Assembly (NCBI GenBank): GCA_023213315.1
Contig: JAKCPI010001673.1
Span: forward strand, 18,989-82,988
From: Euborellia annulipes
Lineage: Eukaryota > Arthropoda > Insecta > Dermaptera > Anisolabididae
Reading direction: 5' to 3'
Length of the DNA stretch: 64,000 nt
Under the pieces are notes generated by a model, which did not search any database, was not told the origin of the DNA, and saw only the letters and a list, made by a program, of their open reading frames with translations. Of this stretch, positions 21,696-31,751 are shown one piece after another; the stretch's first letter is position 1; the number at the start of each line of letters is the position of its first letter. The translations under genes and the position numbers were made by a program.

Positions 21696-22327
21696 GAATG
21701 TCAACAAGTGATTTGGAATATTCCAAGGCCTTTCTTAAATAATCAACCCTTCATCCCCCTATCAAAAACGCTATTTTTTGAATGTTTTCTATTTATTTGG
21801 CTTCGATTTAGCTAAAATAAATATAAAAAACATTTTTTTTTTCAATTTTTCACCCCTTTATCCAATCCTAATAAATAAAATAATTAACAATGCTATCGCC
21901 TTCCGCGAGCTTCGCGTTTAGTCAGAAAAAAATTAAAACCCTGAAAAACTTCCCTGGATCCGCCTTTGTGTTTTACACATAGTATAATTTTCTAGAATGA
22001 GTTTTACTTCAAATCAGTGGTTTCCAAACTTTATGTTACAACGTCTCCCTTAAAAATATTTATGACGCCCCCCTCCCCTATACATTTAATAAAATAATAC
22101 AAAAACAAAAATTTTTAATACTAAAAAATATAAATTTATATAAAAATATTTTTTTTATTTATTCATATTTATTATTTTAATTAAAAACTCCGTCCCAGAA
22201 TCTTCTAAATTATTTTATTATTTTATTTATAAAACGAGCAATCATTTGGAAAATTGATCTTGGTGGCGAATATTCGCGCCTCCCCTTAGACTAGTCCGCG
22301 CCGCCTCACAGTTTGGAAAACGCTGGT
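21696..22327. other. AT-rich interior of long-arm element
   Basis: Patches such as GTTTGGAAAACGCTGG and GCCTCCCCTTAGACTAGTCC resemble weak hAT interiors (compare GCCTCACAGTTTGGAAAA at 19605). No gene recognised. Confidence 0.35.
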
Positions 22328-22883
22328 CTCTATTGTGATTTTCCACTTATTTTTCAGAAAGAGCAAGCAATATATCAAAACCGCAATGCTAATTTGTAAA
22401 TATCTCTAAATCTATAAGTTTTAATGAAAAAATGGTTATTATAAAACGTCAAGAGAATTAAATTTTCTATGAAATGAGCCAAGATTCATTTTTCTACGAT
22501 AATTTGTTTTCGTTTTATGAAGTAAAATCTGCGAATTTGTAGATAAAATCGCACTTTTTCAAAATTTTAATCCCGATGAGGCACGGGTTAACGTTATCCA
22601 ATTTAGCTAAAACTTCGCCATTATCATTTTTTAGCCAAAAGACAACTTTTAGGAGGTTCGGCTGAAAGAAATTAAAAAATTTTGTTTTTTGCGGGCACCC
22701 TAATATACACGTTTTGAAGTCCTCTGAATCCAAAAAAGTGGTTTTCACGACATGGTCTGTCTGTCTGTGTGTGTCTGTCTGTCTATGAACAAAATATCTC
22801 AAGAACGGAAAGAGCTAGGAGGTTGAAAAAATACTTCAAAAAAGACTAGGGGAGATGGAGCGTAGAATGAAGGCATTTTTTTA

Positions 22884-23210
22884 AATCTGGTGTGATGCTG
22901 CATAGCACACAAATTTCTGTTAGCTTCAAGGGCGGTCCCAGAGGGGGGTCAGGGGGTCGTGACCTCCCAAAAATCTTTTTTTTAACACACACTTTTTTCC
23001 CACTCACTCTCCCATTCACACAATCTTTTCGGCAACTTAGGCCATTTAAGACTTAAACGATACTCATATTTGATTAATATATATTTATTGGGGTCCAGGC
23101 CCATTTATTTATACTATAAAAAAAAAAAACAGTGACCCCCAAAATGTAAGGCTAGGACCGCCATTGGTTAGCTTCGATAATAGTTTTAGCCTAGAGGATC
23201 TAGATTCTTT
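22884..23210. repeat. Hairpin A split by a hAT MITE
   Basis: AATCTGGTGTGATGCTGCATAGCACAC...GTTAGCTT continues after the MITE as CGATAATAGTTTTAGCC. The right arm is lost. Confidence 0.55.
22927..23166. mobile_element. hAT-type MITE carrying a SINE fragment
   Basis: Termini CAAGGGCGGTCCCAGAGG and CTAGGACCGCCATTG; GTTAGCTT duplicated exactly (22919-22926, 23167-23174). Inside, 22983-23110 is a minus-strand SINE piece (CACACAATCTTTTCGGCAAC ... GGGGTCCAGGC), so the MITE mobilises or was hit by a SINE. Confidence 0.85.
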
Positions 23211-23415
23211 TCTACGTGAAACTGTAAGTACTGACGAAAGCAGGAGAGGAGCAATTTTATTTTTTGTTAACGGACTTTTCTGTTTTGTATTAAAACAAAT
23301 TACAAAATTTTATTAAATGAAAACCAAAAAAGTCTTGAATGCCAAAAAATTAATAAAAAAAACACGAAGTAATATATTTGAAAATCGATAGAGTTAATTT
23401 TCAAAAAAATAACTA

Positions 23416-24092
23416 AAAAAATCTGGTGTGACTGATTGCACAGCACACAACTTTCTCTTACCTTCGGTAATCGAAAGTTGTGTTCTGTGCTTGTCACACC
23501 AGTGTGTCGACTTATATTTAGTTTCAGAGAGTACGGTACATTCAATTTTCAAGATGTAGTAAAATTTATAAGTATGGAAAAATATTTATATTTTGTTTCC
23601 ATAGTCAACCATTTCTCCTATCATTTCTATGGAGTACAAGAGTAAAGTGGTCAATTTCAATGGCAAAATGAGAATATATACTTTAAAGAGCATCTAAAAA
23701 ATAATTGATTTTTGAATTTTAATCAAAATCGTTGGAGCGAATTTTGAGAAAATCGAAAAAAAAAACTGAAAAAGTGCATTAGTAAAATATTAGTACTCTT
23801 TTGCCGATTTTGTTCAAAAGCTTCGTGTCACGTCCCAGAGGAGTGCCTAACTTGAATATAAAATTTCAGCCTCATAGCTCAATTCCTTCATGCTTAAAAT
23901 TGAACACACACCCACCCACACACCCACCCACCCACACACACACAGACAGACCATGTCGCGAAAACCACTTTTTTGGATTCAGGGGACCTCAAAACGTGTA
24001 TATCCATCAAAATCTCGACATCGAATTTTTGACAAGAATCCAATATTTTCTCTCTATATATTAACATATATAGAGGTAAGAGAAAGTAAAAA
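23416..24092 (+). mobile_element. DHE, near complete
   Basis: Hairpin A 23416-23502 has lost the terminal ATTTTT of its right arm. Body, CCCA/CA tract at about 23905-23945, hairpin B at the end (24040-24088). Confidence 0.85.
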
Positions 24093-25427
24093 TTAATTTC
24101 ATTCTCAAAATATAATAATGATAAACGATGACGTTAAAGTGAATTGCTTGTTTTTTTTTCCCCCACTTTTTTTTATTATAATATATAATGGAAAGAAAGA
24201 GAGAAACTTCATTTAATAAGGTGTTTTGACTTTTGACTTGGACGTTATCTCTCTCTCTCTCTCTCTAATAGCATTTTTTTTCCCCGTGTATCAAATACAA
24301 GACCGTCGGTAACATTAAATAAAAAAAAAAAAAAAAACGGAATGTAATCAGGGAATAAAAAAAAGAGACGTAGCAGGCATAAAGAATTATTAAGGGCCGT
24401 TTTGATTGGCCGGTAACGTAATTACCTCGCAGACCAATAGGGCGGCTTTGGTGGGTGAATTAATATGAGTCTAGTCCTCGAGGGACTCTCTCTCTCTCTC
24501 TCTCTCCATTACAATTACGATTACATTTCTTTTCATTCCTGCTGCTTTTCTTAACCCCCTTCCTCTCTTTGTATTTCTGTTCTTGATAATTAAAAAAAAA
24601 AAAAAGACAAATATTAAATATTGACATTTTGATCAAAACAAATGTTTTTAGATCCAGAGGAGTTTCCATAATTCCATATTTATTTGCAACAAATCAAAGA
24701 GAGAAGGATAATCGGCACTAAAAAAAAATCAAGAGTCGCGGGAGCGACTCGTCGCCGAGCAAGTGAAAAGCAAAAGAAAGCAAAGAAACTCTTAATACTA
24801 CCATTTAGTTGATATTCCAATAGATGCCAATGGCCCATTGCATTTAGATGGACGAGTCGTCCCTAGACTATATTATCAAGAATGATTTTAAATCCTTAAT
24901 AAAAGATAGGGACGTGAAAAAATTTTTTTTGAGAAACTTTTCTCTTTCTGGGCGAATATCTCAAAAAGTTTTTAAGATATCGGAGCCAAATTTTTTTTAT
25001 ATATAAAACTAGAATAAATAAGGATTATTTTGAGCACAATTTCAAAAAAAAAATTCCAGTCCCAAAAAGAATGGCAGAGGCTCAATGTTGAGATTTTGCC
25101 AATTTCGGGAAGTCAAAAGTTAGTCTCTTATTTTTCCTTTTTACTTTCTCTTACCCTATATAATTTTTTTCTTCATTCCATATATCCATTATTTTTCATA
25201 TATTCCATTATATTTCCATATTCCGAAGTGAATGAAATTTTTACAGGTAATTTGGGGGGGGGGGAGGGGGATCTATTCTATTCTTCAACCAGGAGGACCC
25301 AGTTACCTACCAAGCTAACTTCTGATGGGGACAATAACCTCAAAAAGGTTGGACTTTTTTTTCAGTTTTTTGCTTATATCTCGTAAACTAATCATATTTT
25401 GTGGAACATAGTCCTATGCAAAGTTGT
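24093..25427. other. Unique stretch with promoter-like motifs, then dispersed repeat
   Basis: CT microsatellites at 24250-24267 and 24487-24506 flank a GC-richer 70 bp (see next feature). 24725-24760 (GTCGCGGGAGCGACTCGTC) is palindromic. 25136-25160 is a hairpin B fragment, and 25206-25440 repeats the element seen at 19171-19655. No open gene. Confidence 0.45.
24400..24450. promoter_or_regulatory. Paired CCAAT boxes with GC box
   Basis: GATTGG (24404) and CCAAT (24434) in opposite orientation bracket GTAACGTAATTACC, and GGGCGG follows at 24440. In animals this arrangement is typical of NF-Y/Sp-type promoters. No transcription start or downstream exon was found, so the role is uncertain. Confidence 0.35.
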
Positions 25428-25429
25428 AG

Positions 25430-26029
25430 AGCATTAGAGCGATAAAATTTTGATTAAAATTCATAAATCGATTATTTTTTAGATGCTCTTTAAAATGTAT
25501 ATTCTCATTTTGCGCTCGAAATCTTTTGAAGCACACTCTACTCTTCTCTACTTCATATGAATAAAAAATAGGAGAAATGGTTGCCATGGTTACAAAATAT
25601 AAATGTTTTCCCATCAAGAGCGGATCCAGAGAAGCTTCTCGGGGGGAGGGGGGTAACTGGTGTGACTGGCCGCACAGCACGCAATTTTTTCTTACTTTCG
25701 GTAATTTTAAGGTGCATTTTGTACTTGTTTACCAGAATATTAGTCTCGGGTCTATATACAAATCAAATTTTTAAAGTAATTCTTATTAATTTTTAAAATT
25801 TTATATGAAAAATAAAATTTAATTACCCCCTTTATCCCCCTCACTGTATCTGCTCTTGTTTTCCATGTTTATAAATTTCATATCTTGAATTCTAATATAT
25901 CGGCGGAAACTAAATATATATCGACACCAAAAAATCTGGTGCGACAAGCACAGAACACAACTTTAATTTTCGGAAGGTAAGAGAATGTTGTGTGCAGTAC
26001 AAACAGTCACACTATGATTTTTTTTTTTT
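25430..26029 (-). mobile_element. DHE, hairpin A half, with MITE insertion
   Basis: Body from the TTTTGATTAAAATTCATAAATCG block to hairpin A (about 25928-26029, partly diverged). The B half is missing. A hAT MITE splits the TTTTCCCAT block. Confidence 0.75.
25615..25858. mobile_element. hAT-type MITE (CAAGRGCGGAT family)
   Basis: Termini CAAGAGCGGATCCAGAG and CTGTATCTGCTCTTG. Flanks TTTCCCAT and TTTTCCAT match at 7 of 8. The interior contains CTGGTGTGACTGGCCGCACAGCAC, that is, half of hairpin A. Confidence 0.8.
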
Positions 26030-26097
26030 GATAAAAAGACTTTATAACATGAATAATTTACAATCTCACATCAATTTGATTATCATTTGATTAAAAT

Positions 26098-26345
26098 AGA
26101 AAAGAAAGATGACGTCAAACTGGGAGTATTAGACAAGACAGTAATTATAGCAGAACTAACGTAAGAAAAAATCTGGTGTGACAAGCACAGTACACAACTT
26201 TCGATTACCGAAGGTAAGAGAAAGTTGTGTGCTGTGCGCCAGTCACACCAGATTTTTTTTTCTTGCATCCAGTTCTGCTATAAATTACTGTCTTGTCACA
26301 ATTACTCCCAGTTTTGACGTCATCATTTTTGCGTCTTTCTTTTTT
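26098..26345. repeat. Large palindrome with hairpin A at its centre
   Basis: Outer arms 26098-26156 and 26271-26345 (AAAGATGACGTCAAACTGGG ... CCCAGTTTTGACGTCATC) are inverted copies, and the hairpin A (26166-26261) lies exactly between them. The whole ~248 bp can fold as one long stem. Confidence 0.8.
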
Positions 26346-26369
26346 TTTTTTTTTAAATAGCACCGTCTA

Positions 26370-27061
26370 TTACTTTCTCTTACCTATGTATATATGTAAT
26401 ATATATATAGAGAGAAAGTATTGGATTCATGTCAAAAATTCGATGTCGAGATTTTGATGGATCTTCACGTTTTGAGGTCCCCCTGAATCCAAAAAAGTGG
26501 TTTTCGCGACATGGTCTGTCTGTGGGGGGTGTGGGTGGGTGTGTGGGTGTGTGGGTGGGTGGGTGTGTGTTCAATTTTAAGCATGAAGGAATTGAGCTAC
26601 GAGGTTGAAATTTTATATTTAAGTTAAACACCCCCGGGACCGGAAAAATAAGGTTTTAATCAAAATCGGCCAAAGTGTACTAGTACTTTATTGATGTACT
26701 TTTTCAGTTTTTTTTGATTTTCTCAAAATTTGCTCCAACGATTTTTTTTAAAATTCAAAAATCAATTATTTTTTAGATTCTCTTTAAAATGTATATTCTC
26801 ATTTTGTGATTGAAATCTTCTGAAGACCACTTTACTCTTGTATTTCATAGGGAAGATAGGAAAAATGGTTGCCATGGTAACAAAATATAAATATTTTCCC
26901 ATACTTATAAATTTTACATCTGAATTTAAATGTTCCGTACTGTCGGGAACTAAATATATGTCGACACAAAAAATCTGGTGTGACGAGCACAGAACACAAC
27001 TTTCGATTACCGAAGGTAAGAGAAAGTTGTGTGCTGTGCGCCAGTCACACCAGATTTTTTT
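26370..27061 (-). mobile_element. DHE, complete
   Basis: Hairpin B at the left, GGGT/GTGT tract at 26523-26568, body, hairpin A at 26967-27060. Nearly identical to copies at 9373 and 41587, so relatively young. Confidence 0.85.
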
Positions 27062-27985
27062 GTTAGGTGTTATTGATTGATATCTTGTTTCATTGCTTTA
27101 TCCTCTTGAGTATACAGTAGAGTGGCCCTTATTTAAAAAGAAAAAAAAAGTATAATTTTATCGATCTTCACCCGGAAAATTGTTTGGTTGACATTAAGGT
27201 GCGCGTCTCGAAAAACCGTTAAAACACGATTGACTCGAGGCGGCAAGAGATGGCGTTAGTGTTCCCCATAGGAATATAAGGGACACGTTCCATTTCATTC
27301 TAGAGCTTCCAGCTAATTAATTAAGGGTAGAAAATTAATTATTTTTGAACACAATGATTACTAATTTAATTATCTACAACTTATAGAGCTCCTTTTTTTA
27401 AAATATCTTTTATTTAAAAAAATATATTCCGAAGAAAGATTTTTGATTTTAATTTAAAAATGAATTTATTGTTATTATTAATCACATATTAATTAAGAAA
27501 TTTTTAAAATAAGCTTAGATGATTTATTTAAAAATTAAATGTCAAATTAGTTCAGCATTCTTGCAATAGATGGCAGGCTAGTCTAACAGCCGATATAGTA
27601 TTAGCCTATATTTATACATTTTTATGCTTTTATAAAAGATACATAATATATAATAACATTTATAAAGTATTTATTATTAAAAGATCAATGAAAATCAACC
27701 AAATGCATTAAATATTATTAGCTACCATTCTGACATCTCTTGGCCAATTTTTGACTTACTTGATTTTATGGGCATACTTTTAATGACACACTACGCCATC
27801 TTAGCGGGAAAAACATGCGTAACTACTTCGCTCCCGTAGACACTTAAATATTAATATTATATAGGCGTACCCAGAAATTTTTGAGTGCGGGGGGGGGGGG
27901 GAGTTCAAGAAAATATTTTCAAACATTTGAAAAATTTAAGATTAATTTAATTAGGATATTTATAAATAAATAGTAGAGTAAATTA
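27062..27985. other. Unique stretch, possible conserved block
   Basis: 27180-27340 is GC-richer and non-repetitive (GGTGCGCGTCTCG, CGGCAAGAGATGGCG, CCATAGGAATATAAGGG, GCTAATTAATTAAGGG). 27866-27905 has a GGCGTACCCAGAAATTTTT...GGGGG patch like a decayed hAT end. No gene recognised. Confidence 0.4.
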
Positions 27986-28168
27986 TTTTACTTTCTCTTA
28001 CCCTATATGAAATATAATTTGTATTATAGAGCTTAAATATCTAGTTATGGCTTGGGTTCCATGGGCCCATCGGTGGTAACTAAATATATCTCGAAACAAA
28101 AAATCTAGTGTGACTGGTAGCACAGAACACAGCCAAAAAGGCAAGAGACCACTCACACCAGATTTTTC
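27986..28168 (-). mobile_element. DHE internal-deletion derivative
   Basis: Hairpin B left arm (TTTTACTTTCTCTTACC) is followed after about 70 bp by CGGTGGTAACTAAATATATC and hairpin A. Nearly the whole body is missing while both ends remain. Confidence 0.7.
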
Positions 28169-28992
28169 TTATATGAAAATAGACCCCAAAAGATCTTAAA
28201 AACTTTGATCTATTACTCTCTATCAGTGGAGAGAGAAGTCATCGACTCTCTCAAAAAGAATACAAACTTTGATTAAAATAGTTGGTTGGCTTGTGCAAAA
28301 AAAAAAAAAAAGTAGTAAAAAGTTACTTTTTACTGGCTTGGAGAGTTTTTTTTTTTAATTTTATTTTACATCTTAAGTTGTCTGATTGGGTTTTTAAAGT
28401 TTTAATTAAAAATTGTTACAAGGATGAGATTCAAAGAAAAAAAAAAAAGATTAATAGTATTCGTAAATTACTTATGTTTAAAAACTTTTAAAGAAAATTC
28501 AATTAATATTTTTATTTACTAAAAGATATATTCGTCGAACATTAAGGGTTCGAGTGCTTCAGTTCTAGTCAACTAACAAACCTATCCAACAGATAGAAAA
28601 TCATCTGCCAGCAAGAACACGCTTAACCTTCGAGTTTGAAAAAAAAATACTTTTTTTCACATACAGGGTTATTTGTAATTCGATGTGTTCCAGCCAGGAT
28701 GAGATAGAAGGGCAAAAATGCTACAAATTTAACCCCCTCAATGTATGGCCGAAAGTTTGTGAGATATTCAAGAAAAATCATTTTTTTAGAAATATCCCAT
28801 TTTTGACGTTTTAAGAAAAAACGGTCGATTCAATGTTAGCTATGTATTTTTTTATTAGTAAGTGAGTTAGTAATAACTCTTAATAAGTAATAAAATATTC
28901 CAAATCATTGAGAATTTGATTACTACGGCCAAAAACGAATTTGAATTTATTTAATTATTTTACGTTAATTTTTATTTCGAGTCATACAGTCA
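28169..28992. other. AT-rich, mostly unique
   Basis: 28660-28800 (ACATACAGGGTTATTTGTAAT ... GTTTGTGAGATATTC) has the look of a transposon edge but no partner end was found. No gene. Confidence 0.35.
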
Positions 28993-29046
28993 AAATTACT
29001 TTCTCTCTCTATATATTTCATATATAGGGTACGAGAAAGTAAAAAA
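28993..29046. repeat. Solitary hairpin B
   Basis: ACTTTCTCTCTCTATATATTT and its inverted partner GGTACGAGAAAGT stand alone in unrelated sequence. Hairpin B can therefore exist or be left behind without the DHE body. Confidence 0.7.
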
Positions 29047-29188
29047 TTCTATGACACCAAATGTACAAACTAGTAAAAAAAACTTGCTTGTTTCATTAGC
29101 TATCCAAAAAGGTACAATAGTTAATATTTTCATGAGAGAACCACAATCAAAACTCATTGTAACCTGTCTTAGGTAGGATGTATCCAAT

Positions 29189-30122
29189 AAAAAAAATCTG
29201 GTGTGACTGGCGCACAGCACACAACTTTCTCTTACCTTCGGTAATCGAAAGTTGTGTACTGTGCTTGTCGCACCAGATTTTTCGTGTCGACATATATTTA
29301 GTTTCCGCCAATATATTAGAAATTTAAGATGTCAAAATTTTTTTTTTTTTTTTTTTTTTTTAAACGTTCACACTTTTTTCTCATTCACACTCACACTCAC
29401 ACACATTCACACGGTCTTTTCGGCAACTTAGGCCATATAAGACTTTGACGATAACCGTTGTAATTAATATATCAATTCGGGGTTCAGGCATTTCTATTTA
29501 AGCCATCTGGTATCCAAATGGCTTAAATAAAATCATCGGACTGCCTGGGTCCGAACCCGCGATGTTTGGTATAGGAGGTAGGCACGCTAATGTCAAAATT
29601 ATAAACATGGAAAAATATTATAATATTTTGTTACCATGGCAACCATTTCTCCTATCTTTCCTATGAAGCACAAGAGTAAAGTGTGCTTCAAACAATTTTG
29701 AGGGCAAAACGCGAATATACATTTGAAAGAGCATCTAAAAAATAATTGATTTTTGAATTTTAATCAAAATCGTTAGAGCGAATTTTGAGAAAATCGAAAA
29801 AAACTGACAAAGTACATCAGTAAAGTACTAGTACTCTTTGGCCGATTTTGATTAAAAGCTTATTTTTCCGGTCCCGGAAGGTATTTAACTTAAATATAAA
29901 ATTTCAACCTCCTAGCTCAATTCCTTCATGCTTAAAATTGAACACACACACACAGTCACACACACAGACAGACCATGTCGCGAAAACCACTTTTTTGGAT
30001 TCAGGGGACCTCAAAACGTGAAGATCCATCAAAATCTCGACATCGAATTTTTGACATGAATCCAATACTTTCTCTATATATATATATATATTACATATAT
30101 ACATAGGTAAGAGAATGTAAAA
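29189..30122 (+). mobile_element. DHE, complete, with SINE insertion
   Basis: Hairpin A 29193-29282, body split by a SINE, short CA tract at about 29942-29970, hairpin B to 30120. Confidence 0.85.
29340..29589 (-). mobile_element. SINE inserted in DHE
   Basis: Minus-strand SINE whose poly(T) begins at 29340. The head is truncated near TTAGCGTGCC. The 11-bp duplication ATGTCAAAATT (29329-29339, 29590-29600) is exact. Confidence 0.9.
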
Positions 30123-30474
30123 TCGAATAAATTTGAAAATTTGAAATAAAATAAGTAAATTGATTAAGTAATATCTTTATTTTTTTCAGGTTCACTTCAC
30201 TTTGTCATGCAGAAACAGTGGCGTAGTGAGCTTAACTCGCGCCCGGGGCACAATACCTTTTTAGCGCCCCCCCCCCCATTCGGAAACCATATAATATTAT
30301 ATGTAAAATATACAAAATTATTATGGGGGCGGTATAGTATAACTCGCCGAAAATTTTCTCGTCAAAAGCAAAATCTCTCCTAAAACAAACTCGACGAAAA
30401 TCCGGAAAGTTCCAAAATAAAATATTTTTAAATATCTGGTGTGACTGTCCCACCAGATTTTTGTCTGCAAAGCC
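30123..30474. other. hAT-like end and hairpin A remnant
   Basis: 30220-30290 has CAGTGGCGTAGTGAGC and GCGCCC runs typical of decayed hAT ends. 30430-30465 is a miniature hairpin A (AATATCTGGTGTGACTGTCCCACCAGATTTTT) with the loop deleted. Confidence 0.45.
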
Positions 30475-30592
30475 CCCCTGTCTATATGCAAAGGCGGGCG
30501 CCACGGGTTCCCATAAATAAGAAAAGGCGAGGGTCCGCCGCAGGCGGGCCCGAGCCAGCTGAGAGGGGGGTTCAGGGGGGCGACGCGGCTAG
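30475..30592 (+). mobile_element. Helitron 3' end
   Basis: AATAAGAAAAGGCGAGGGTC ... GGGGGGCGACGCGGCTAG|T: GC-rich module, terminal hairpin and CTAG end. It lies within a DHE body that resumes at 30593. Confidence 0.6.
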
Positions 30593-30755
30593 TACTTATA
30601 AATTGTACATCTTGAAAATCGAATGTACCGAACTGTCGGAAACTAAATACATGTCGACACAAAAAATCTGCTGTGACAAGCACAGTACACGACTTTCGAT
30701 TACCGAAGGTAAGAGAAAGTTGTGTGCTGTTCGCCATTCACACCAGATATTTTAT
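30593..30755 (-). mobile_element. DHE, hairpin A end
   Basis: CTTATAAATTGTACATCTTG ... hairpin A (30660-30752). The B side is cut by the Helitron end. Confidence 0.75.
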
Positions 30756-31115
30756 TATAGATGACGAGTTCTTAGAGGCGGATTGATCTTCAATATAATT
30801 AATCAGGGATGCATATAGACTTTTTAGAATTGATAATCGGATAAAAAAGGATGTTTTCTACAAACTCTTAATATATAAATTCGCATTTGCCACTCCAATG
30901 ATTTTTATTTTAAGTAGATTAATGTTGCTAAAAATAAAAAAAAAAAGGTAGGTGGGTATGAAGAGTACTAAACTAAGATCACTAAGATTAAGAGATAAGA
31001 AAGGGAGTGAGGGAGAGAGAGAGGGGAATATAAGTAGGGGAAAGTGTTTGACAGCTGTCGGCGCGCGTACTACTCACGGGCGTCCGGGAGAGTTGGGAGA
31101 GCCGGGATCGCCGGG

Positions 31116-31296
31116 ATGGGTGTGGTTGCGGCGACGGCCGGCGGCGGCGGTGGGGCAGTAGCGTCGGCCACCTCCTCGGGTTGCTGCTGCTGTTGTTGTT
31201 GTTGTTGCTGCTGGGCAGCCACCAGTGAAACAAACAGCAAGGTGGCGAGCCCGGCGCTTGCCCATGTCGCCGCCCCCGCCGTAGCTCAGCTATATG
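31116..31296 (+). CDS. Candidate first coding exon (uncertain)
   Basis: An ATG at 31116, about 60 bp below a possible start site and 90 bp below a TATA-like box, opens a frame of 60 codons ending at TATATG|GTAAGAG, a strong donor. The peptide is low complexity: Gly-rich, then a ten-Cys run encoded by TGC/TGT, then SETNSKVASPALAHVAAPAV. The same triplet run reads as Leu in a frame that stops at 31226, and on the minus strand as Gln after a signal-peptide-like ATLLFVSLVAA that lacks an ATG. The frame, strand and coding status are therefore open. Confidence 0.25.
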
Positions 31297-31427
31297 GTAA
31301 GAGCCGCCCTGCCGGCCGAGGCCTCCTTTTCCTCTTCTCAGCCAGCATATCAGCTGGCTGTGGCCGTCGGCATCCCAATTCACTTGTTCTCATATAACAC
31401 CTATAAGCATTGTGATATGAACACTTT

Positions 31428-31442
31428 GCCCCCTGGTGGCCA
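31428..31442 (-). promoter_or_regulatory. CTCF-type insulator motif
   Basis: GCCCCCTGGTGGCCA matches the core of the bilaterian CTCF consensus (CCACCAGGGGGC read on the minus strand) without mismatch. It lies in the GC-rich island 130 bp past the candidate donor. Confidence 0.55.
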
Positions 31443-31533
31443 CGGCCCGGCGCGCACTGCCGGCAGACTCCGTCTAGACTGAACCTAGCCGAGTTTTATA
31501 CGCGACGGCCACGCTGCCAGCCACATTCAGTCA

Positions 31534-31547
31534 CGCCCCTGGCGGCA
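31534..31547 (-). promoter_or_regulatory. Second CTCF-like motif
   Basis: CGCCCCTGGCGGCA differs from the first site by one missing C and C for T at a variable position. Same orientation, 105 bp away. Confidence 0.4.
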
Positions 31548-31751
31548 CGGCGCCCAATTACGCGCCGACGTCAGGCGTCCAGACGCCGTTCAGAAAACAT
31601 GCGCCTGGTCCATTCATCGGCCGTCGCCACCCGAACAACTCACAATCCTCCAATTATTACCTAATCCTCATTAATACGCACATGGTGGATCATGGATGGT
31701 CAAGGGGATGTTTTTCCTTCGGAAGAAAATTCAGATTTCAATTACATTTCC

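Larger units (their letters stand above)
18757..22702. mobile_element. Long-inverted-repeat element, 8-bp target duplication
   Basis: Arms of about 375-410 bp (18757-19170 and 22328-22702) begin TTAGGGTGGCCGCAAAA and end TTTTGCGGGCACCCTA. ATATACAC is duplicated exactly (18749-18756, 22703-22710). An 8-bp duplication suits hAT, P or Merlin; no transposase is visible. The interior holds a foldback, a hAT MITE, a DHE end, a SINE and a segment related to 42.3 kb. Confidence 0.8.
18668..22830 (-). mobile_element. DHE interrupted by a 3.9-kb element
   Basis: Left part 18668-18756 (hairpin B to GATGGATATACAC) and right part 22703-22830 (ATATACACGTTTTGAAG to GAGCTAGGAGGTTG) join into one normal DHE when the insert is removed. 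Confidence 0.85.
30990..31640. other. GC-rich, CpG-containing island
   Basis: By far the longest GC-rich, CpG-rich stretch in an AT-rich window, free of all recognised repeats. It contains a GA tract, a TATA-like AATATAAG at 31027, a CAGCTG E-box, triplet runs, a strong splice donor and two CTCF-like sites. It resembles a promoter with first exon. Confidence 0.55.

Noticed and set aside
30988..31383. 131-codon minus frame with Asn/Ser run as a secreted protein
   Set aside because: Frame is GC-rich low complexity; the signal-peptide-like segment is in a different frame that has no ATG and an upstream stop.
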